64,000 bases of DNA, taken from assembly GCF_029958925.1 (NCBI RefSeq), contig NZ_CP124616.1:620001-684000 (forward strand), given 5' to 3'. Both the position numbers and the translations under genes were made by a program. Under the pieces are notes generated by a model. It saw only the letters and a list, made by a program, of their open reading frames with translations, did not search any database and was not told where the DNA came from. This document shows, piece after piece, positions 23,301 to 31,289 of the stretch. This DNA is from Tropicibacter oceani (GTDB lineage: Bacteria > Pseudomonadota > Alphaproteobacteria > Rhodobacterales > Rhodobacteraceae). Within the stretch, counting starts at the first letter, position 1; each line of letters opens with the position of its first letter.

Positions 23301-23797
23301 CCGGGGAAAAGATCGAAGGCAAGGACCGCGAGATTTACGATCAGGGCCTGATCGGCATCCTGCGCGACATTCACGACCGCATCGACGCGGCGGTGGCCGA
23401 GGCCTATGGCTGGCCCGCTGATTTGTCCGACGATGACATCCTGCACCGGCTGGTGGACCTCAACCGCGAACGCGCGGCCAAGGAAGCGCAGGGAATCGTG
23501 CATTGGCTGCGCCCCGATTACCAGAACCCCGCAGGCCTTGTTGCCGAAACCAAGGGCGCTCAGAACGCCATGGACCTTGGCCCCAGGGACACGACTGCCA
23601 AACCCGATTTCCCCAAATCCCTGCCCGAACAAATCGCCGCCGTGCGCGAAGCCCTGTCCGATCTGGGCGAAGCCACCCCCGAACAGGTTGCGCGCAGTTT
23701 CAAACGGGGCCGCGCCGCCACGGTGCAGCCGCTGCTGGAAAGCCTGACGGCGCTGGGACAGGCCCGCACCGTCGAAGGTGGCCGATTTGCCCTGTGA
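20333..23797 (+). CDS. MmeI-like type IIL restriction-modification enzyme
   Basis: About 1,154 residues from GTG 20333 (GGTGGGG lies upstream); a GTG at 20315 adds six codons. The N-terminus carries the D-X9-EXK nuclease motif at Asp69, Glu79, Lys81 (FIDLYRAEHFVMEAKQG), nearly the positions known for MmeI. Helical spacer follows, then the N6-adenine methyltransferase with motif I LDPACGSGNF near residue 415 and motif IV GNPPF near 580, target recognition region about 770-950, and a C-terminal helical region. A single chain would cut and methylate DNA. It is longer than MmeI (about 920). It is the island's cargo and probably an anti-phage system. The recognition region is AT-rich compared with the rest. 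Confidence 0.85.
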   Translation: MQIEEFISRWKNSGGSERANFQTFANELCDVLDLPRPDPATQHAKTDAYCFERPVTFIHTGSKSRGFIDLYRAEHFVMEAKQGTDAPAEPDTGQADLLPDLPKVTRTGHGKRGTRRWDDTMLRARSQADGYARAVSRDDGWPPFLMVVDVGHVIELYADFSGQGQGYTQFPDGRRYRITMDDLRDEKTRERLRLIWTNPTALDPSKVSAQVTRAVADRLAALGKSFEGQGHEPEAVARFLMRCLFTMFAEDVELIPLGSFTDLLQRLRGHPEHAAPALKALWQTMDTGGFCSVLTTDLMRFNGGLFKDAQALPLSNVQLSLLIDAAKCDWREVEPAIFGTLLERALDKKQRHKLGAHYTPRAYVERLVVPTIMEPLRADWRDVQAAALTLATQGKEEQARDTVRAFHTQLCDIQVLDPACGSGNFLYVALELMKRLEGEVTDLLAELGEDQGAFALAGHTVDPHQFLGLELNPWAAAVAELVLWIGYLQWHFRTHGRASPSEPVLRDFHNIENRDAVLIYDGTTPRLDDAGAPVTRWDGVTTITHSVTGEQVPDPAARVPVLDYLHPKPVTWPRADFIIGNPPFIGAKRIREALGDGYAEALWKAYPKMPQSTDFVMFWWEKAALATRGWKPATAKARAKGTRRFGLITTNSLRQTFNRKVLEPHMADPKTPLSLLFAIPDHPWVDAGDGAAVRIAMTVAAAGNRPGRLLTVTEEVKGATEAEGRPVTLSTELGKIFANLRLGADVAGAMPLKANSKLVWQGCKLVGAGFQITKGLRDGWAADRPDFAQYLPQYLTGSDLTGIVDERFVIDLTGLGQSEAQTKVPALFQHLGDSVKPYREQNNDKTFREKWWLFGRPRPEMREALSGLPRYLATSEVAKHRFFSWLNWPDQLVDGSIIAVAVCDASLMAILSSRLHLSWTLATSGTLEDRPRYHLSHSFAPFPFPTPTDAQNTRLRALGEELDEHRKAQQKAHPKLTLTQMYNVLEKLRAGEKIEGKDREIYDQGLIGILRDIHDRIDAAVAEAYGWPADLSDDDILHRLVDLNRERAAKEAQGIVHWLRPDYQNPAGLVAETKGAQNAMDLGPRDTTAKPDFPKSLPEQIAAVREALSDLGEATPEQVARSFKRGRAATVQPLLESLTALGQARTVEGGRFAL

Positions 23798-23976
23798 CCC
23801 GTGGTCGGGGGGAGGGGGGTATATCAATCTTGCCGCTGACCCGTCAGGAACCGGCGGGGGGAGCCGATTTTATGCGCGGGCAAAACCAAGGTAAAAAGGC
23901 CCAGCGCCTTGATGTGCCCTGAAATGACGCAACCCGACAAAAGGGGAGCGCGACGGGCTTCCCATCACGCCCCAAA

Positions 23977-23999
23977 GGGTGGATAGAAAGGTGGATTGA
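23977..23999 (+). repeat. 23-bp island-end repeat, right copy
   Basis: Tract GGGTGGATAGAAAGG followed by TGGATTGA, one mismatch from 14816-14838 and in the same orientation. It lies 54 bases inside the attR core. Matching sequences just inside both ends point to integrase arm sites or to remnants of an older, larger target duplication. Confidence 0.7.
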
Positions 24000-24014
24000 A
24001 TTTCGGTTAAAATC

Positions 24015-24050
24015 AAAAAAGCCCCCAAGGCCAATGCCTTAGGGGCTTTT
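24015..24050 (-). terminator. Rho-independent terminator of tRNA-Thr
   Basis: On the minus strand a stem AGCCCC...GGGGCT extended by AAGGC/GCCTT with a short AAT loop is followed by a run of T (complement of AAAAAA at 24015-24020). It begins three bases beyond the tRNA CCA end. Lying inside the island, it replaces whatever terminator the tRNA had before integration. Confidence 0.75.
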
Positions 24051-24052
24051 CA

Positions 24053-24068
24053 TGGTGCCGCTGAAGGG
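24053..24068 (+). repeat. attR core within tRNA-Thr 3' end
   Basis: TGGTGCCGCTGAAGGG, the complement of the tRNA 3' terminus, identical to the copy at 14682-14697. Identity stops at the next base (A here, C at the left copy). tRNA 3' ends are the usual targets of P4-type integrases. Confidence 0.85.
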
Positions 24069-24128
24069 ACTCGAACCCCCGACCCCATCATTACGAATGA
24101 CGTGCTCTACCAGCTGAGCTACAGCGGC
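24053..24128 (-). tRNA. tRNA-Thr (anticodon CGT)
   Basis: Complete 76-base cloverleaf with encoded CCA. Acceptor stem GCCGCTG/CAGCGGC, D-stem GCTC/GAGC, anticodon stem CGTCA/TGATG with loop TTCGTAA (anticodon CGT, reading ACG), T-stem GGGGG/CCCTT with loop TTCGAGT, and discriminator A. It reads threonine codon ACG. Its 3' 16 bases are duplicated at 14682-14697, so this gene is the integration target of the island on its 3' side, and it remains intact. Confidence 0.96.
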
Positions 24129-24175
24129 ACTCTGGTGGGCGGCCTATTAGCAAGAAGGCCGCCGCAAGGAAAGCG

Positions 24176-25699
24176 CTATTTTTCGCTCTCTTTGACCGTT
24201 TCCGCCTCTTCGACGATTTCGGCGTCCACCGGTTCAGAGGCAGCCCGTGGGGCGGTGGTGTCCGCCTTGGGCGTTGCGTCGATCACCTCTGCATCGGTGG
24301 TGGTCACGGCCGAGTGATCTTCGATCGCGCCGACGATCAGCGGCAGCATTTCGGCGCCGGCAGGCAGGACGACCTCGGATTGCGGCGGCTTGGTCCAGCT
24401 AAGCGTGTCAAAGGCCCCGCAGTTCGAACACAGCGGCCCCCATTGCGCGTGGATGGTGTTGCACTTGTCACAGACCCACTGCGGGCCGCGCGGGGCGGTC
24501 AGCGCCTTGGCCAGCCAGCCGCGCACAACCGCGTCGGACCCGCCTTCGCCCTTTTCGATCGCGGCCATGATGGCCAGGACACGGGCGTCGGGATCACTTT
24601 CGACCAGATCGCCCAGGCTGCGGCGCGCTTCAGGGAAGTTTTCGGCAGCCAGGTTCAGCTCGGCCTTGAGCAGGCGGGTTTCGCGGTGCTCGGGGTTGAT
24701 CGCGGTCAGTGCGGCAAAGCGTTTGACGCGGGCCTCGGGGGTTTCCTTGGGCTCGATCTCGGCGAAAGCGGCGGCAAGATCGGGGTGCGGGTGCACCTCC
24801 CACGCCTTTTTCAGCACGCGGATCGCATTCTTGGGGCGACCCTTGGCGATATAACCGCGCGCCGCGAGGGCGGCAGCAGGGATCAGATCGGGCGATGCCT
24901 TGTTGGCGACGATCGCGGCCTCGCGGGCCTCGATGCTTTGTTCGTCGTCGATGACGCCGCGGGCGCCGGACAGGGCCAGAACCGCATCGCGGCGCTTGAA
25001 CACATCGCGCGGCAGGGCGCCGGTCTTCAGCTTGGCGGCCAGGGTCTTGCGCGCACCTTCCCAGTCCGAGGCTTCGGCCTGAAGGCGCAGCAGGGTGTCC
25101 TGCACCTCGGTGTGCTTGGGCTTGATGGCAAAGGCCCGTTCGGCCAGCTTCAGCGCGGTTTCGGTATCCCCCGAGGCCAGCTTTTGCTTCATCAGCCCGC
25201 GAACGCCGACAAACCGGGTGTTTTCATCCTTGAGCAGGCGTTTGTAGACCTCTTCGGCCTTTTTGTTGTCGCCGACCATTTCAGCCGCCTGCGCGGTGAT
25301 CAGGTTGGTCAGATCGGGGCGGTGCAGGTATTTGTCGGCCTTTTGCGCCTTGGCCATCGCCAGACGTCCTTCGCCCGAAGCCAGCGCCATCAACCCTTCG
25401 GACAGGGCCTGGAACCCCTTGCGTTCACGGTTGCGGTCGAAATAGCGGCTAAGCGCAGTTTCGTCGCCATTGATGAATTTGAGCAGGGCAATCACCAGGC
25501 CGAACAGCTTGAAGAACAGCCAGACCAGAACCACCAGCACCACGGCGGCAATGACCGACTGAAGCGGGCCAAGGGTGAATTCGGTGCCTGCCGCGGTGAT
25601 CTGAATCCCGCCCGAGCTTTCCATCAGATACCCGGCGCCCAGGGTCAGGGCCGCGACCAATGCGACGAAAATGACAATCTTGATAAGTGACCAAAGCAT
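24176..25699 (-). CDS. hemY: HemY-like TPR membrane protein
   Basis: 507 residues. Two transmembrane segments at the N-terminus (IVIFVALVAALTLGAGYLM and SVIAAVVLVVLVWLFFKLFG) precede a long tetratricopeptide region (EEVYKRLLKDENTRF, ALKLAERAFAIKPKH), as in the HemY_N family encoded next to hemD in proteobacteria. The C-terminal zinc ribbon WVCDKCNTIHAQWGPLCSNC is typical of the alphaproteobacterial form, followed by an acidic tail. It is a membrane factor associated with haem synthesis, not the protoporphyrinogen oxidase also called HemY. It lies 10 bases downstream of the mitofilin-like gene, in the hemD gene group. Confidence 0.87.
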   Translation of the reverse strand: MLWSLIKIVIFVALVAALTLGAGYLMESSGGIQITAAGTEFTLGPLQSVIAAVVLVVLVWLFFKLFGLVIALLKFINGDETALSRYFDRNRERKGFQALSEGLMALASGEGRLAMAKAQKADKYLHRPDLTNLITAQAAEMVGDNKKAEEVYKRLLKDENTRFVGVRGLMKQKLASGDTETALKLAERAFAIKPKHTEVQDTLLRLQAEASDWEGARKTLAAKLKTGALPRDVFKRRDAVLALSGARGVIDDEQSIEAREAAIVANKASPDLIPAAALAARGYIAKGRPKNAIRVLKKAWEVHPHPDLAAAFAEIEPKETPEARVKRFAALTAINPEHRETRLLKAELNLAAENFPEARRSLGDLVESDPDARVLAIMAAIEKGEGGSDAVVRGWLAKALTAPRGPQWVCDKCNTIHAQWGPLCSNCGAFDTLSWTKPPQSEVVLPAGAEMLPLIVGAIEDHSAVTTTDAEVIDATPKADTTAPRAASEPVDAEIVEEAETVKESEK

Positions 25700-25709
25700 T
25701 TCGCGACCC

Positions 25710-27068
25710 TTATTCTTTGTTCAGTTCCTGAGCGAGCGACTGCGCCGCTGCCAGAGCTTCGTTGCGCGCGGTGGCGCGGGCGACCCAATCGGCCAGAACG
25801 GCCTGCGCCTCGGCGGGCAGGGCCTGCAATTCGCCCAGCGTGGCGTCCAGATCACCGACCTTGATCGCCGCCTCGGCGCGCGACAGGACCGCATCGGGGT
25901 CATTGCCTTCGCGCGGGGTGACCGAACGGGCGCCCAGCTGGTTCGACAGGAAATTGGCCAGACCGCCGGATCCCTCATCGGCCGGGGCATTCCTGCGCGC
26001 GGCGCTCAGCGCGTCGCGGGCCAGGTCCGGGAATTCCGTCGCAAGGGCGGTCAGCGTCGGCACGCCCTTGATCGCCCGCGATGCGATGGCGTCCGGCACC
26101 TGAACACCGTTTTCTTCCAGTTGCGCCAAAGGTTCGGCAAAGGGTTTGCCGTCCTGGGCCAGCGCGATCAGTTCCGCCAGGATGCTGCGGGACGATGCCA
26201 ACTGGGCCTGTTCCTGCGCGCTGGACTGGTCGGCCAGCGCCTTTTGCGCCATGGCCTGGATTTCGGCCTTTTGCTCTTCGACCGCCTGTTTCTGGGCGGT
26301 GATGGCAAGCCGCAGTTCTTCGAGTTCGCGTTCATAGGCGGCGATGGCCTCGGGGCCGACGGCACCGGCAACCGGCGCCTTTTCCAGCGCAGTCATGCGG
26401 CTGTCCAGCCCGGCAAGGCCGGTTTCCAGCGCGGCAAGGCTGCTGGTCATGCCGGACAGGGCGTCTTCGACCCCGGCGACCGAGGACATGACCGGGCCAA
26501 GGTCGATGATGCCGATGGCCTTTTGCGCATCGGCGATCCCTGCCTCAAGATCGGCAATCTGCTTGGCCTGGGCTTCGATGGTCGCGCGGGCCTCGGCCTC
26601 AAAGGGGTTGGGCTCGGCGCCGAAATCGGTGAACTGCGCTGCGCCAAAGCCAAGCGCCGCAGCGACCACGCCGCCCAGCGCCATGGGAACAAAGCCGCCT
26701 TTACGCTCGATCACCTTTTCCTGCACCACCGGTGCCGGGGTAGGCGTGGGTTCGGCGGTTTGCGTGTCGGCAAGGATATCCTCGACCTCGGAGGAGGCCA
26801 CGTCATCGGCCGTTTCCTCGTCCAGCACCTCGGCGGCGCCCTTGGAATTGGTCACCTCGTCGGCCAGCGCGTCACTGTCCACCTCGGATGCCTCTGCCTT
26901 GGCCGGTTCGGCCTGGACCACGGGGGGTTCATCAGGTGACGGATCAGACGGCGCAACGCCGTCCTGACCTTCGGCAGCCGTTTCTGTCACGGCCGCGACG
27001 GTTTCATCGGGTTTGGCGGTTTCTGCCTCAGGCTTGCCTGAGGGTTTGCCGGACTTTGCCTTTGCCAC
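25710..27068 (-). CDS. Mitofilin/Mic60-like inner-membrane protein (COG4223 type)
   Basis: 452 residues. An acidic, low-complexity cytoplasmic region (about 1-120, rich in Glu, Ala, Pro, Thr) leads to one transmembrane span (FVPMALGGVVAAALGFGAAQF, split near residues 127-147), a long coiled coil with Ala/Glu heptads (ALEKAPVAGAVGPEAIAAYE, ELRLAITAQKQAVEEQKAEI), and a C-terminal helical domain (LDATLGELQALPAEAQAVLA) like the mitofilin signature. Alphaproteobacterial Mic60 homologues shape intracytoplasmic membranes and are encoded between hemD and hemY, exactly as here. Role in membrane bending is family knowledge. Confidence 0.85.
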   Translation of the reverse strand: MAKAKSGKPSGKPEAETAKPDETVAAVTETAAEGQDGVAPSDPSPDEPPVVQAEPAKAEASEVDSDALADEVTNSKGAAEVLDEETADDVASSEVEDILADTQTAEPTPTPAPVVQEKVIERKGGFVPMALGGVVAAALGFGAAQFTDFGAEPNPFEAEARATIEAQAKQIADLEAGIADAQKAIGIIDLGPVMSSVAGVEDALSGMTSSLAALETGLAGLDSRMTALEKAPVAGAVGPEAIAAYERELEELRLAITAQKQAVEEQKAEIQAMAQKALADQSSAQEQAQLASSRSILAELIALAQDGKPFAEPLAQLEENGVQVPDAIASRAIKGVPTLTALATEFPDLARDALSAARRNAPADEGSGGLANFLSNQLGARSVTPREGNDPDAVLSRAEAAIKVGDLDATLGELQALPAEAQAVLADWVARATARNEALAAAQSLAQELNKE

Positions 27069-27127
27069 GTTTCGTCACCCTTTCACATTCCCGCGCGCGC
27101 ACCCCTTGGCGGCCGCGGTTGCAGTCT

Positions 27128-27850
27128 TCAATTCTTTACCGATTCCCCAGCGACTTCCAGCAATTCCAGGACAGCAGCCAGCATCGCGTCGGATTCGGGG
27201 CGCTTTGCAATCTTCGACTTCCATATATGAAGCGGCTGAACCGCATTGACCACAGCCTGACTGATCCCCGCGACAAGAAGCGGCGCTTTTACCGGCTGTT
27301 TCGCCAAAAGAGCGGCGGTTCTGGGCGAAAACAGCGGGGCAATCACCGGAATTTCCCCCGCAAGGGCATCGCAGGCCTGCGTCGTCAGCGGCAAAGCAGG
27401 CTGATCATAAAGGATGGCGGCCCGGGTGGCGATACCGCGCGCCGTCAGCGCAGCGGCCACATCGCCGCGACTGTGCGCGCCGCAAACATGCAGCAAGGGC
27501 GCTTTCGGCCGCCGGGCGTCGATCATGTCAATCAAGGTTTGTGCATTGCCATCGGCGCTTTGCGCGGTGATGCCGGCGGCTTTTGCCTTTTCGGCCGTGG
27601 CCTTGCCCACGGCAAAGGCCGGCAGGTCAACCCGCCCGCCCAGCGCGATCCAGGCATCCACCCCATTGGCCGAGGTAAAGATCAGCCCGGCCAGATCGTC
27701 CTGCGGCGGCAGGGGGCCAGTCACCGTGATTCCGATCAAGGGCGAAAACACCGGCCGAAACCGCGCGCCTGCGGCCTGCAACTGTTGCACGAGTCCATCG
27801 GACTGCGCCCTGGGGCGGGTCATCAGCACAATGGGATCGGGCTTGGCCAT
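27128..27850 (-). CDS. hemD: Uroporphyrinogen-III synthase
   Basis: 240 residues, two Rossmann-like lobes as in the HemD family: [19 protein letters not shown] at the start, [27 protein letters not shown], and [14 protein letters not shown] towards the end. It closes hydroxymethylbilane into uroporphyrinogen III with inversion of ring D, in the cytoplasm. HemD proteins are poorly conserved, but the SANGV and SPRTA motifs plus the neighbouring mitofilin-like and HemY-like genes make the call firm. It is divergent from tsaD; the 73-base gap must hold both promoters. Confidence 0.88.
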   Translation of the reverse strand: MAKPDPIVLMTRPRAQSDGLVQQLQAAGARFRPVFSPLIGITVTGPLPPQDDLAGLIFTSANGVDAWIALGGRVDLPAFAVGKATAEKAKAAGITAQSADGNAQTLIDMIDARRPKAPLLHVCGAHSRGDVAAALTARGIATRAAILYDQPALPLTTQACDALAGEIPVIAPLFSPRTAALLAKQPVKAPLLVAGISQAVVNAVQPLHIWKSKIAKRPESDAMLAAVLELLEVAGESVKN

Positions 27851-27923
27851 CTCGTCTCCGGGATTGTGGGGCGCCTTTCAGGGTGGTAGCTGCGGAGGCA
27901 GGGTAAAGCAACGGGAACGGCGG

Positions 27924-29006
27924 ATGAAACCTCCCCCTCTCATTCTTGGGCTGGAAAGCAGCTGCGACGATACCGCGGCGGCACTGCTGCGCGGGCGCGA
28001 TGTGCTCAGTTCCGTCGTGATGGGGCAGAACGCGCTGCACGCGGATTTTGGCGGCGTCGTGCCGGAAATTGCCGCCCGCGCCCATGCGGAACGGCTGGAC
28101 CTCTGTGTCGAGCAGGCCCTGGACGAGGCCGGAGTGACCCTGACGCAGGTGGATGCGATTGCCGTGACCGCCGGGCCGGGGCTGATCGGCGGGGTTCTTT
28201 CGGGCGTTATGCTGGCCAAGGGGCTGGCGACGGGTCTTGGCAAACCGCTGATCGGGGTGAACCATCTGGCGGGCCATGCCCTGACACCGCGCCTGACCGA
28301 CGATCTGACCTATCCTTACCTGATGCTGTTGGTATCGGGCGGGCATTGTCAGTTCCTGATCGTGCGCGGGGCGCAGGACTTTACCCGGCTTGGCGGCACC
28401 ATCGACGATGCCCCCGGCGAAGCCTTTGACAAGACCGCTCGCATTCTGGGCCTGCCGCAACCCGGCGGCCCCTCGGTCGAGGCCGAGGCGCTGAAAGGCG
28501 ATGAAAAGCGGTTCCGCTTTCCCCGCCCGCTGCTGGACCGCGAGGGCTGTGATCTGTCGTTTTCCGGGCTGAAAACCGCGATCCTGCGCCAGCGCGACGC
28601 CCTGATCGCCGATCAGGGTGGGCTGACCCTGCAGGATCGCGCCGATCTTTGTGCCGGGTTTCAGGCCGCCGTGCGCGATGTCCTGATGGAAAAGACCCGC
28701 CGCGCGATTGCGGCCTATCTGGACGAAGCCCCGGCAGATCCGGCGCTGGCCGTTGCAGGCGGCGTGGCGGCCAATCAGGCACTTCGCGCGGGGTTAGAGA
28801 CTGTTTGCACGGATGCGGGTCTGCGGTTCACCGCCCCGCCCCTGCGCCTGTGCACCGACAACGCGGCGATGATCGCCTATGCCGGGGGCGAAATGCTCGC
28901 GGCCGGTCAGACCGCCGACATGACCCTGTCGGCGCGCCCGCGTTGGCCGCTGGACAAACGTGCCGCGCCTTTGGTCGGGTCCGGCAAAAAGGGGGCCAAG
29001 GCATGA
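27924..29006 (+). CDS. tsaD: tRNA N6-threonylcarbamoyladenosine transferase TsaD
   Basis: 360 residues from ATG 27924 ([20 protein letters not shown]). It has the ASKHA-fold signature ESSCDDTA near the start, the metal-binding His pair in [16 protein letters not shown], and the C-terminal [12 protein letters not shown] motif. With TsaB, TsaE and TsaC it makes t6A37 in ANN-decoding tRNAs; tsaE is also in this window at 40010. A 500-codon open frame extends upstream but only as the complement of hemD. The stop overlaps gpsA (ATGA), so both are co-translated. Confidence 0.96.
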   Translation: MKPPPLILGLESSCDDTAAALLRGRDVLSSVVMGQNALHADFGGVVPEIAARAHAERLDLCVEQALDEAGVTLTQVDAIAVTAGPGLIGGVLSGVMLAKGLATGLGKPLIGVNHLAGHALTPRLTDDLTYPYLMLLVSGGHCQFLIVRGAQDFTRLGGTIDDAPGEAFDKTARILGLPQPGGPSVEAEALKGDEKRFRFPRPLLDREGCDLSFSGLKTAILRQRDALIADQGGLTLQDRADLCAGFQAAVRDVLMEKTRRAIAAYLDEAPADPALAVAGGVAANQALRAGLETVCTDAGLRFTAPPLRLCTDNAAMIAYAGGEMLAAGQTADMTLSARPRWPLDKRAAPLVGSGKKGAKA

Positions 29007-29953
29007 GTGTTGCGATCCTTGGTGGCGGCGCTTTCGGAACCGCCCTGGCCGTGGCCATCGGGCAGAAACGGCCTGTGACGCTGTGGGCGCGCGATGCCGC
29101 GCACCTGCTGGAACATCGCGAAAGCCCCCGCCTGCCGGGCGTGACCCTGCCCGAAACCGTCACGATCACCGCCGATCTGGAACAGGCGCTGGACAAGACC
29201 GCGATCCTGTTTTCCATGCCGATGCAAAGCCTTGAGGGGTTCGCGGCGCAGATTTCCACCCCCTTGACCGGCAAGGCGCTTGTCGCCTGCTGCAAAGGGA
29301 TCGACCTGACCACACTGCAAGGCCCCGCCGCGATCCTGTCGCAGCATTGGCCGCAGGCAACTCCGGCCATCCTGACCGGCCCCAGCTTTGCCGCCGATAT
29401 CGCGCGCGGATTGCCCACCGCGCTGACGCTGGCCTGCGCCGATGACGCGCTTGGGACGACCTTGCAGGAATGGCTGTCCACGCCGACTTTGCGGCTCTAT
29501 CGCACCACGGATGTGACCGGGGCCGAACTGGGCGGCGCGTTGAAAAACGTTATCGCCATCGCTTGTGGCGCCTGCATCGGGGCGGGCCTGGGCGACAGCG
29601 CCCGCGCCGCGCTGATGACGCGCGGCTTTGCGGAAATGACCCGCCTTGCCGCGTCCCTTGGGGCGCGCCCCGAAACCTTGGCCGGGCTTTCCGGGCTGGG
29701 CGATCTGACCTTGACCTGCACGTCGGACCTGTCGCGGAACTTTCGCTATGGGCTGGCCCTGGGCAAGGGGCAGGCCTTTGACCCCACCGTCACCGTCGAG
29801 GGGGCCGCCACCGCCCGCGCCGTGGCGCAGATTGCCCAAAAGCGCGGCCTGCCCCTGCCCGTCTGCACCGCCGTGGCCCATCTGACCGATGGCAGCCTGA
29901 CGGTGCAGGACGCCATGACCCAACTGCTGTCCCGACCTTTGAAAGAGGAATGA
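29003..29953 (+). CDS. gpsA: Glycerol-3-phosphate dehydrogenase [NAD(P)+]
   Basis: 316 residues. N-terminal dinucleotide-binding loop [12 protein letters not shown], substrate region [15 protein letters not shown], catalytic Lys in [16 protein letters not shown], and [15 protein letters not shown], all characteristic of GpsA. It reduces dihydroxyacetone phosphate to sn-glycerol 3-phosphate, the first step of phospholipid backbone synthesis. Coupled to tsaD by ATGA overlap and followed four bases later by the YCII gene, forming a tsaD-gpsA-YCII-EVE operon, a conserved order in Rhodobacterales. Confidence 0.96.
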   Translation: MSVAILGGGAFGTALAVAIGQKRPVTLWARDAAHLLEHRESPRLPGVTLPETVTITADLEQALDKTAILFSMPMQSLEGFAAQISTPLTGKALVACCKGIDLTTLQGPAAILSQHWPQATPAILTGPSFAADIARGLPTALTLACADDALGTTLQEWLSTPTLRLYRTTDVTGAELGGALKNVIAIACGACIGAGLGDSARAALMTRGFAEMTRLAASLGARPETLAGLSGLGDLTLTCTSDLSRNFRYGLALGKGQAFDPTVTVEGAATARAVAQIAQKRGLPLPVCTAVAHLTDGSLTVQDAMTQLLSRPLKEE

Positions 29954-29956
29954 ACC

Positions 29957-30232
29957 ATGCTTATCGCCCTGATCGCCCACGACAAGAAAGGCGCGCTGCA
30001 AACGCGCAAGGACAACCGCGATGCCCACCTTGCCTATATCAAGGCAACTGGTGTCGTGAACCAGGCCGGGCCTTTGCTGGACGGCGCGGGTGAAATGTGC
30101 GGCAGCCTTGTGATCCTGGATGTCGCCGACATGGCCGCCGCGCAGGATTGGGCGGACAATGACCCCTATGCCAAGGCCGGGCTGTTCGACAGCGTCACCC
30201 TGACCGCGTGGAAACGGGTGATCGGCGGATGA
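29957..30232 (+). CDS. YCII-related protein
   Basis: 91 residues, ferredoxin-like YCII fold: MLIALIAHDKKGALQTRKDN, HLAYIKATGVVNQAGPLLDG and the C-terminal DPYAKAGLFDSVTLTAWKRV. The His of AHLAYIKA and the Asp of NDPYAKAGLF are the pair proposed as catalytic in this family. Family members act as small chlorohydrolase-like or unknown enzymes; no specific substrate can be given. It lies 3 bases after gpsA and its stop overlaps the EVE gene start. Confidence 0.85.
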   Translation: MLIALIAHDKKGALQTRKDNRDAHLAYIKATGVVNQAGPLLDGAGEMCGSLVILDVADMAAAQDWADNDPYAKAGLFDSVTLTAWKRVIGG

Positions 30233-30648
30233 GATACTGGCTGTTCAAATCCGAACCCTCGACCTGGGGCTGGGACGACCAGCTGGCCAAGGGCGACGCG
30301 GGCGAAGAATGGGACGGCGTGCGCAACTACCAGGCCCGCAACTTCATGCGCGAAATGAAAGTCGGCGATCGCGGCTTTTTCTACCATTCCCAGAAAGAAC
30401 GCGTGGTTGTCGGCGTGGTCGAGGTGATCGCCGAGGCGCACCCCGACAGCAGCACCGACGACGCGCGCTGGGACTGCGTGGACATCAAGGCGGTCGAGAC
30501 CGCCAAGACCCCCGTCACGCTGGATGACATCAAGGCCGACCCAAGACTGGCCGACATGGTGCTGGTCAAGAGTTCGCGCCTGTCCGTCCAGCCAGTGACA
30601 GACGCGGAATGGCGGATCATCTGCGACATGGCCGGATTGCAAGGCTAG
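30229..30648 (+). CDS. EVE-domain protein
   Basis: 139 residues from ATG 30229, overlapping the YCII stop (ATGA). The sequence MRYWLFKSEPSTWGWDDQ, GVRNYQARNFMREMKVGDRG and FFYHSQKERVVVGVVEV is the classic EVE fold, a PUA-like pocket with aromatic residues that binds modified bases in DNA or RNA. The solitary form is widespread in proteobacteria and thought to act on modified tRNA or DNA. The adjacency to tsaD may be incidental but both concern modified nucleotides. Cytoplasmic. Confidence 0.92.
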   Translation: MRYWLFKSEPSTWGWDDQLAKGDAGEEWDGVRNYQARNFMREMKVGDRGFFYHSQKERVVVGVVEVIAEAHPDSSTDDARWDCVDIKAVETAKTPVTLDDIKADPRLADMVLVKSSRLSVQPVTDAEWRIICDMAGLQG

Positions 30649-30699
30649 CCAGACGCGCCGGCTTTGGGCAGGATGTTCGCGCAAACAGGAGGCATCGCC

Positions 30700-31095
30700 A
30701 TGGAAATCGTCCAAGTCATCCTTGCCACCGTCGCGGCCTTTGCGGCCGGGGCCGTCTGGTACATGAAACTGTCCAAGCCGTGGCTGGAGGCAACGGGCAT
30801 CCCTGTCGGACCCGATGGCAAGCCCGAGGGGGGCAACAACCCCGCGCCCTTCATCATCGGTTTTTTCCTGCAGCTGGTCGTGGCGGGCATGATGCGCCAT
30901 GTCTTTTCGCTAGCCGGGATCGACACCCTTGGCGAAGGCATCGTGGCAGGGCTTGGTATCGGGCTTTTCTTCATCACGCCCTGGATCGGGCTGAACAACG
31001 TCTATTCCATGCGGCCCTGGAAACTGACCCTGATCGACGGCGGCTATGCCACGCTGGCCTGTGCCATCATGGGTCTGGTTCTGACGATTTTCTGA
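30700..31095 (+). CDS. DUF1761-like membrane protein
   Basis: 131 residues from ATG 30700, chosen over an upstream in-frame ATG because AGGAGG sits at the right distance. About four transmembrane segments (VQVILATVAAFAAGAVWYM; PFIIGFFLQLVVAGMM; GIVAGLGIGLFFITPWIGL; YATLACAIMGLVLTIF), with the conserved WYMKLSKPW after the first helix typical of the DUF1761 family. No function is known. It is transcribed with the same orientation as the upstream operon, 51 bases after the EVE gene. Confidence 0.8.
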   Translation: MEIVQVILATVAAFAAGAVWYMKLSKPWLEATGIPVGPDGKPEGGNNPAPFIIGFFLQLVVAGMMRHVFSLAGIDTLGEGIVAGLGIGLFFITPWIGLNNVYSMRPWKLTLIDGGYATLACAIMGLVLTIF

Positions 31096-31118
31096 GACGT
31101 CACCGCGCAAAATAAAAC

Positions 31119-31148
31119 GGGGGTACCAGCCAGATGGTCGGTACCCCC
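31119..31148. terminator. Hairpin after DUF1761 gene
   Basis: Perfect 9-bp arms GGGGGTACC (31119-31127) and GGTACCCCC (31140-31148) around 12 bases. The T-rich side is on the minus strand (complement of AAAATAAAAC), while it directly follows the plus-strand gene, so it may work in both directions. Confidence 0.55.
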
Positions 31149-31289
31149 GTCACCCCACGTGCTCCCTACGCACCACACGTGAATTGATCAAAGAACCGGC
31201 CTTTCTGGCCTGCTTGAACATCAGCTAACCGAAAACAGGGCTGCGTGGCAATCATCGAGTCCAAGCAATTCGATTTGCTTTGCAATTGA

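Larger units (their letters stand above)
23798..24052. other. Gene-free right end of the island
   Basis: 255 bases from the restriction-modification stop to the tRNA. No gene is credible; a short frame reading through here is out-of-frame restriction-modification sequence. Contents are the second island-end repeat (23977-23999) and the tRNA terminator hairpin (24015-24050). Confidence 0.6.
14682..24068. mobile_element. P4-like integrative island in tRNA-Thr(CGT)
   Basis: Element of about 9.4 kb delimited by 16-bp direct repeats, one being the tRNA-Thr 3' end. Gene order is integrase, unknown, AlpA-like, winged-helix-like, two micro-ORFs, zinc-finger/Toprim protein, DUF3987-type protein, then a type IIL restriction-modification gene. 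The integrase plus AlpA plus primase/helicase set resembles P4-type satellites and their defence-carrying relatives. No capsid, tail or conjugation genes are present, so mobility would need a helper. The tRNA remains intact because the repeat restores its 3' end. All genes run on the plus strand, opposite to the tRNA. Confidence 0.82.

Noticed and set aside
23503-23922. 139-codon ORF across the end of the restriction-modification gene
   Set aside because: Out of frame with the real gene, no ribosome site, Arg/Pro-rich translation typical of shadow frames.
24176-25699. Protoporphyrinogen oxidase (HemY in some annotation schemes)
   Set aside because: No FAD-binding motif; it has two membrane helices, TPRs and a zinc ribbon, which fit the unrelated HemY_N membrane family.
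27414-27923. 170-codon N-terminal extension of TsaD
   Set aside because: TsaD families start at [13 protein letters not shown]; the upstream frame is antisense to hemD.
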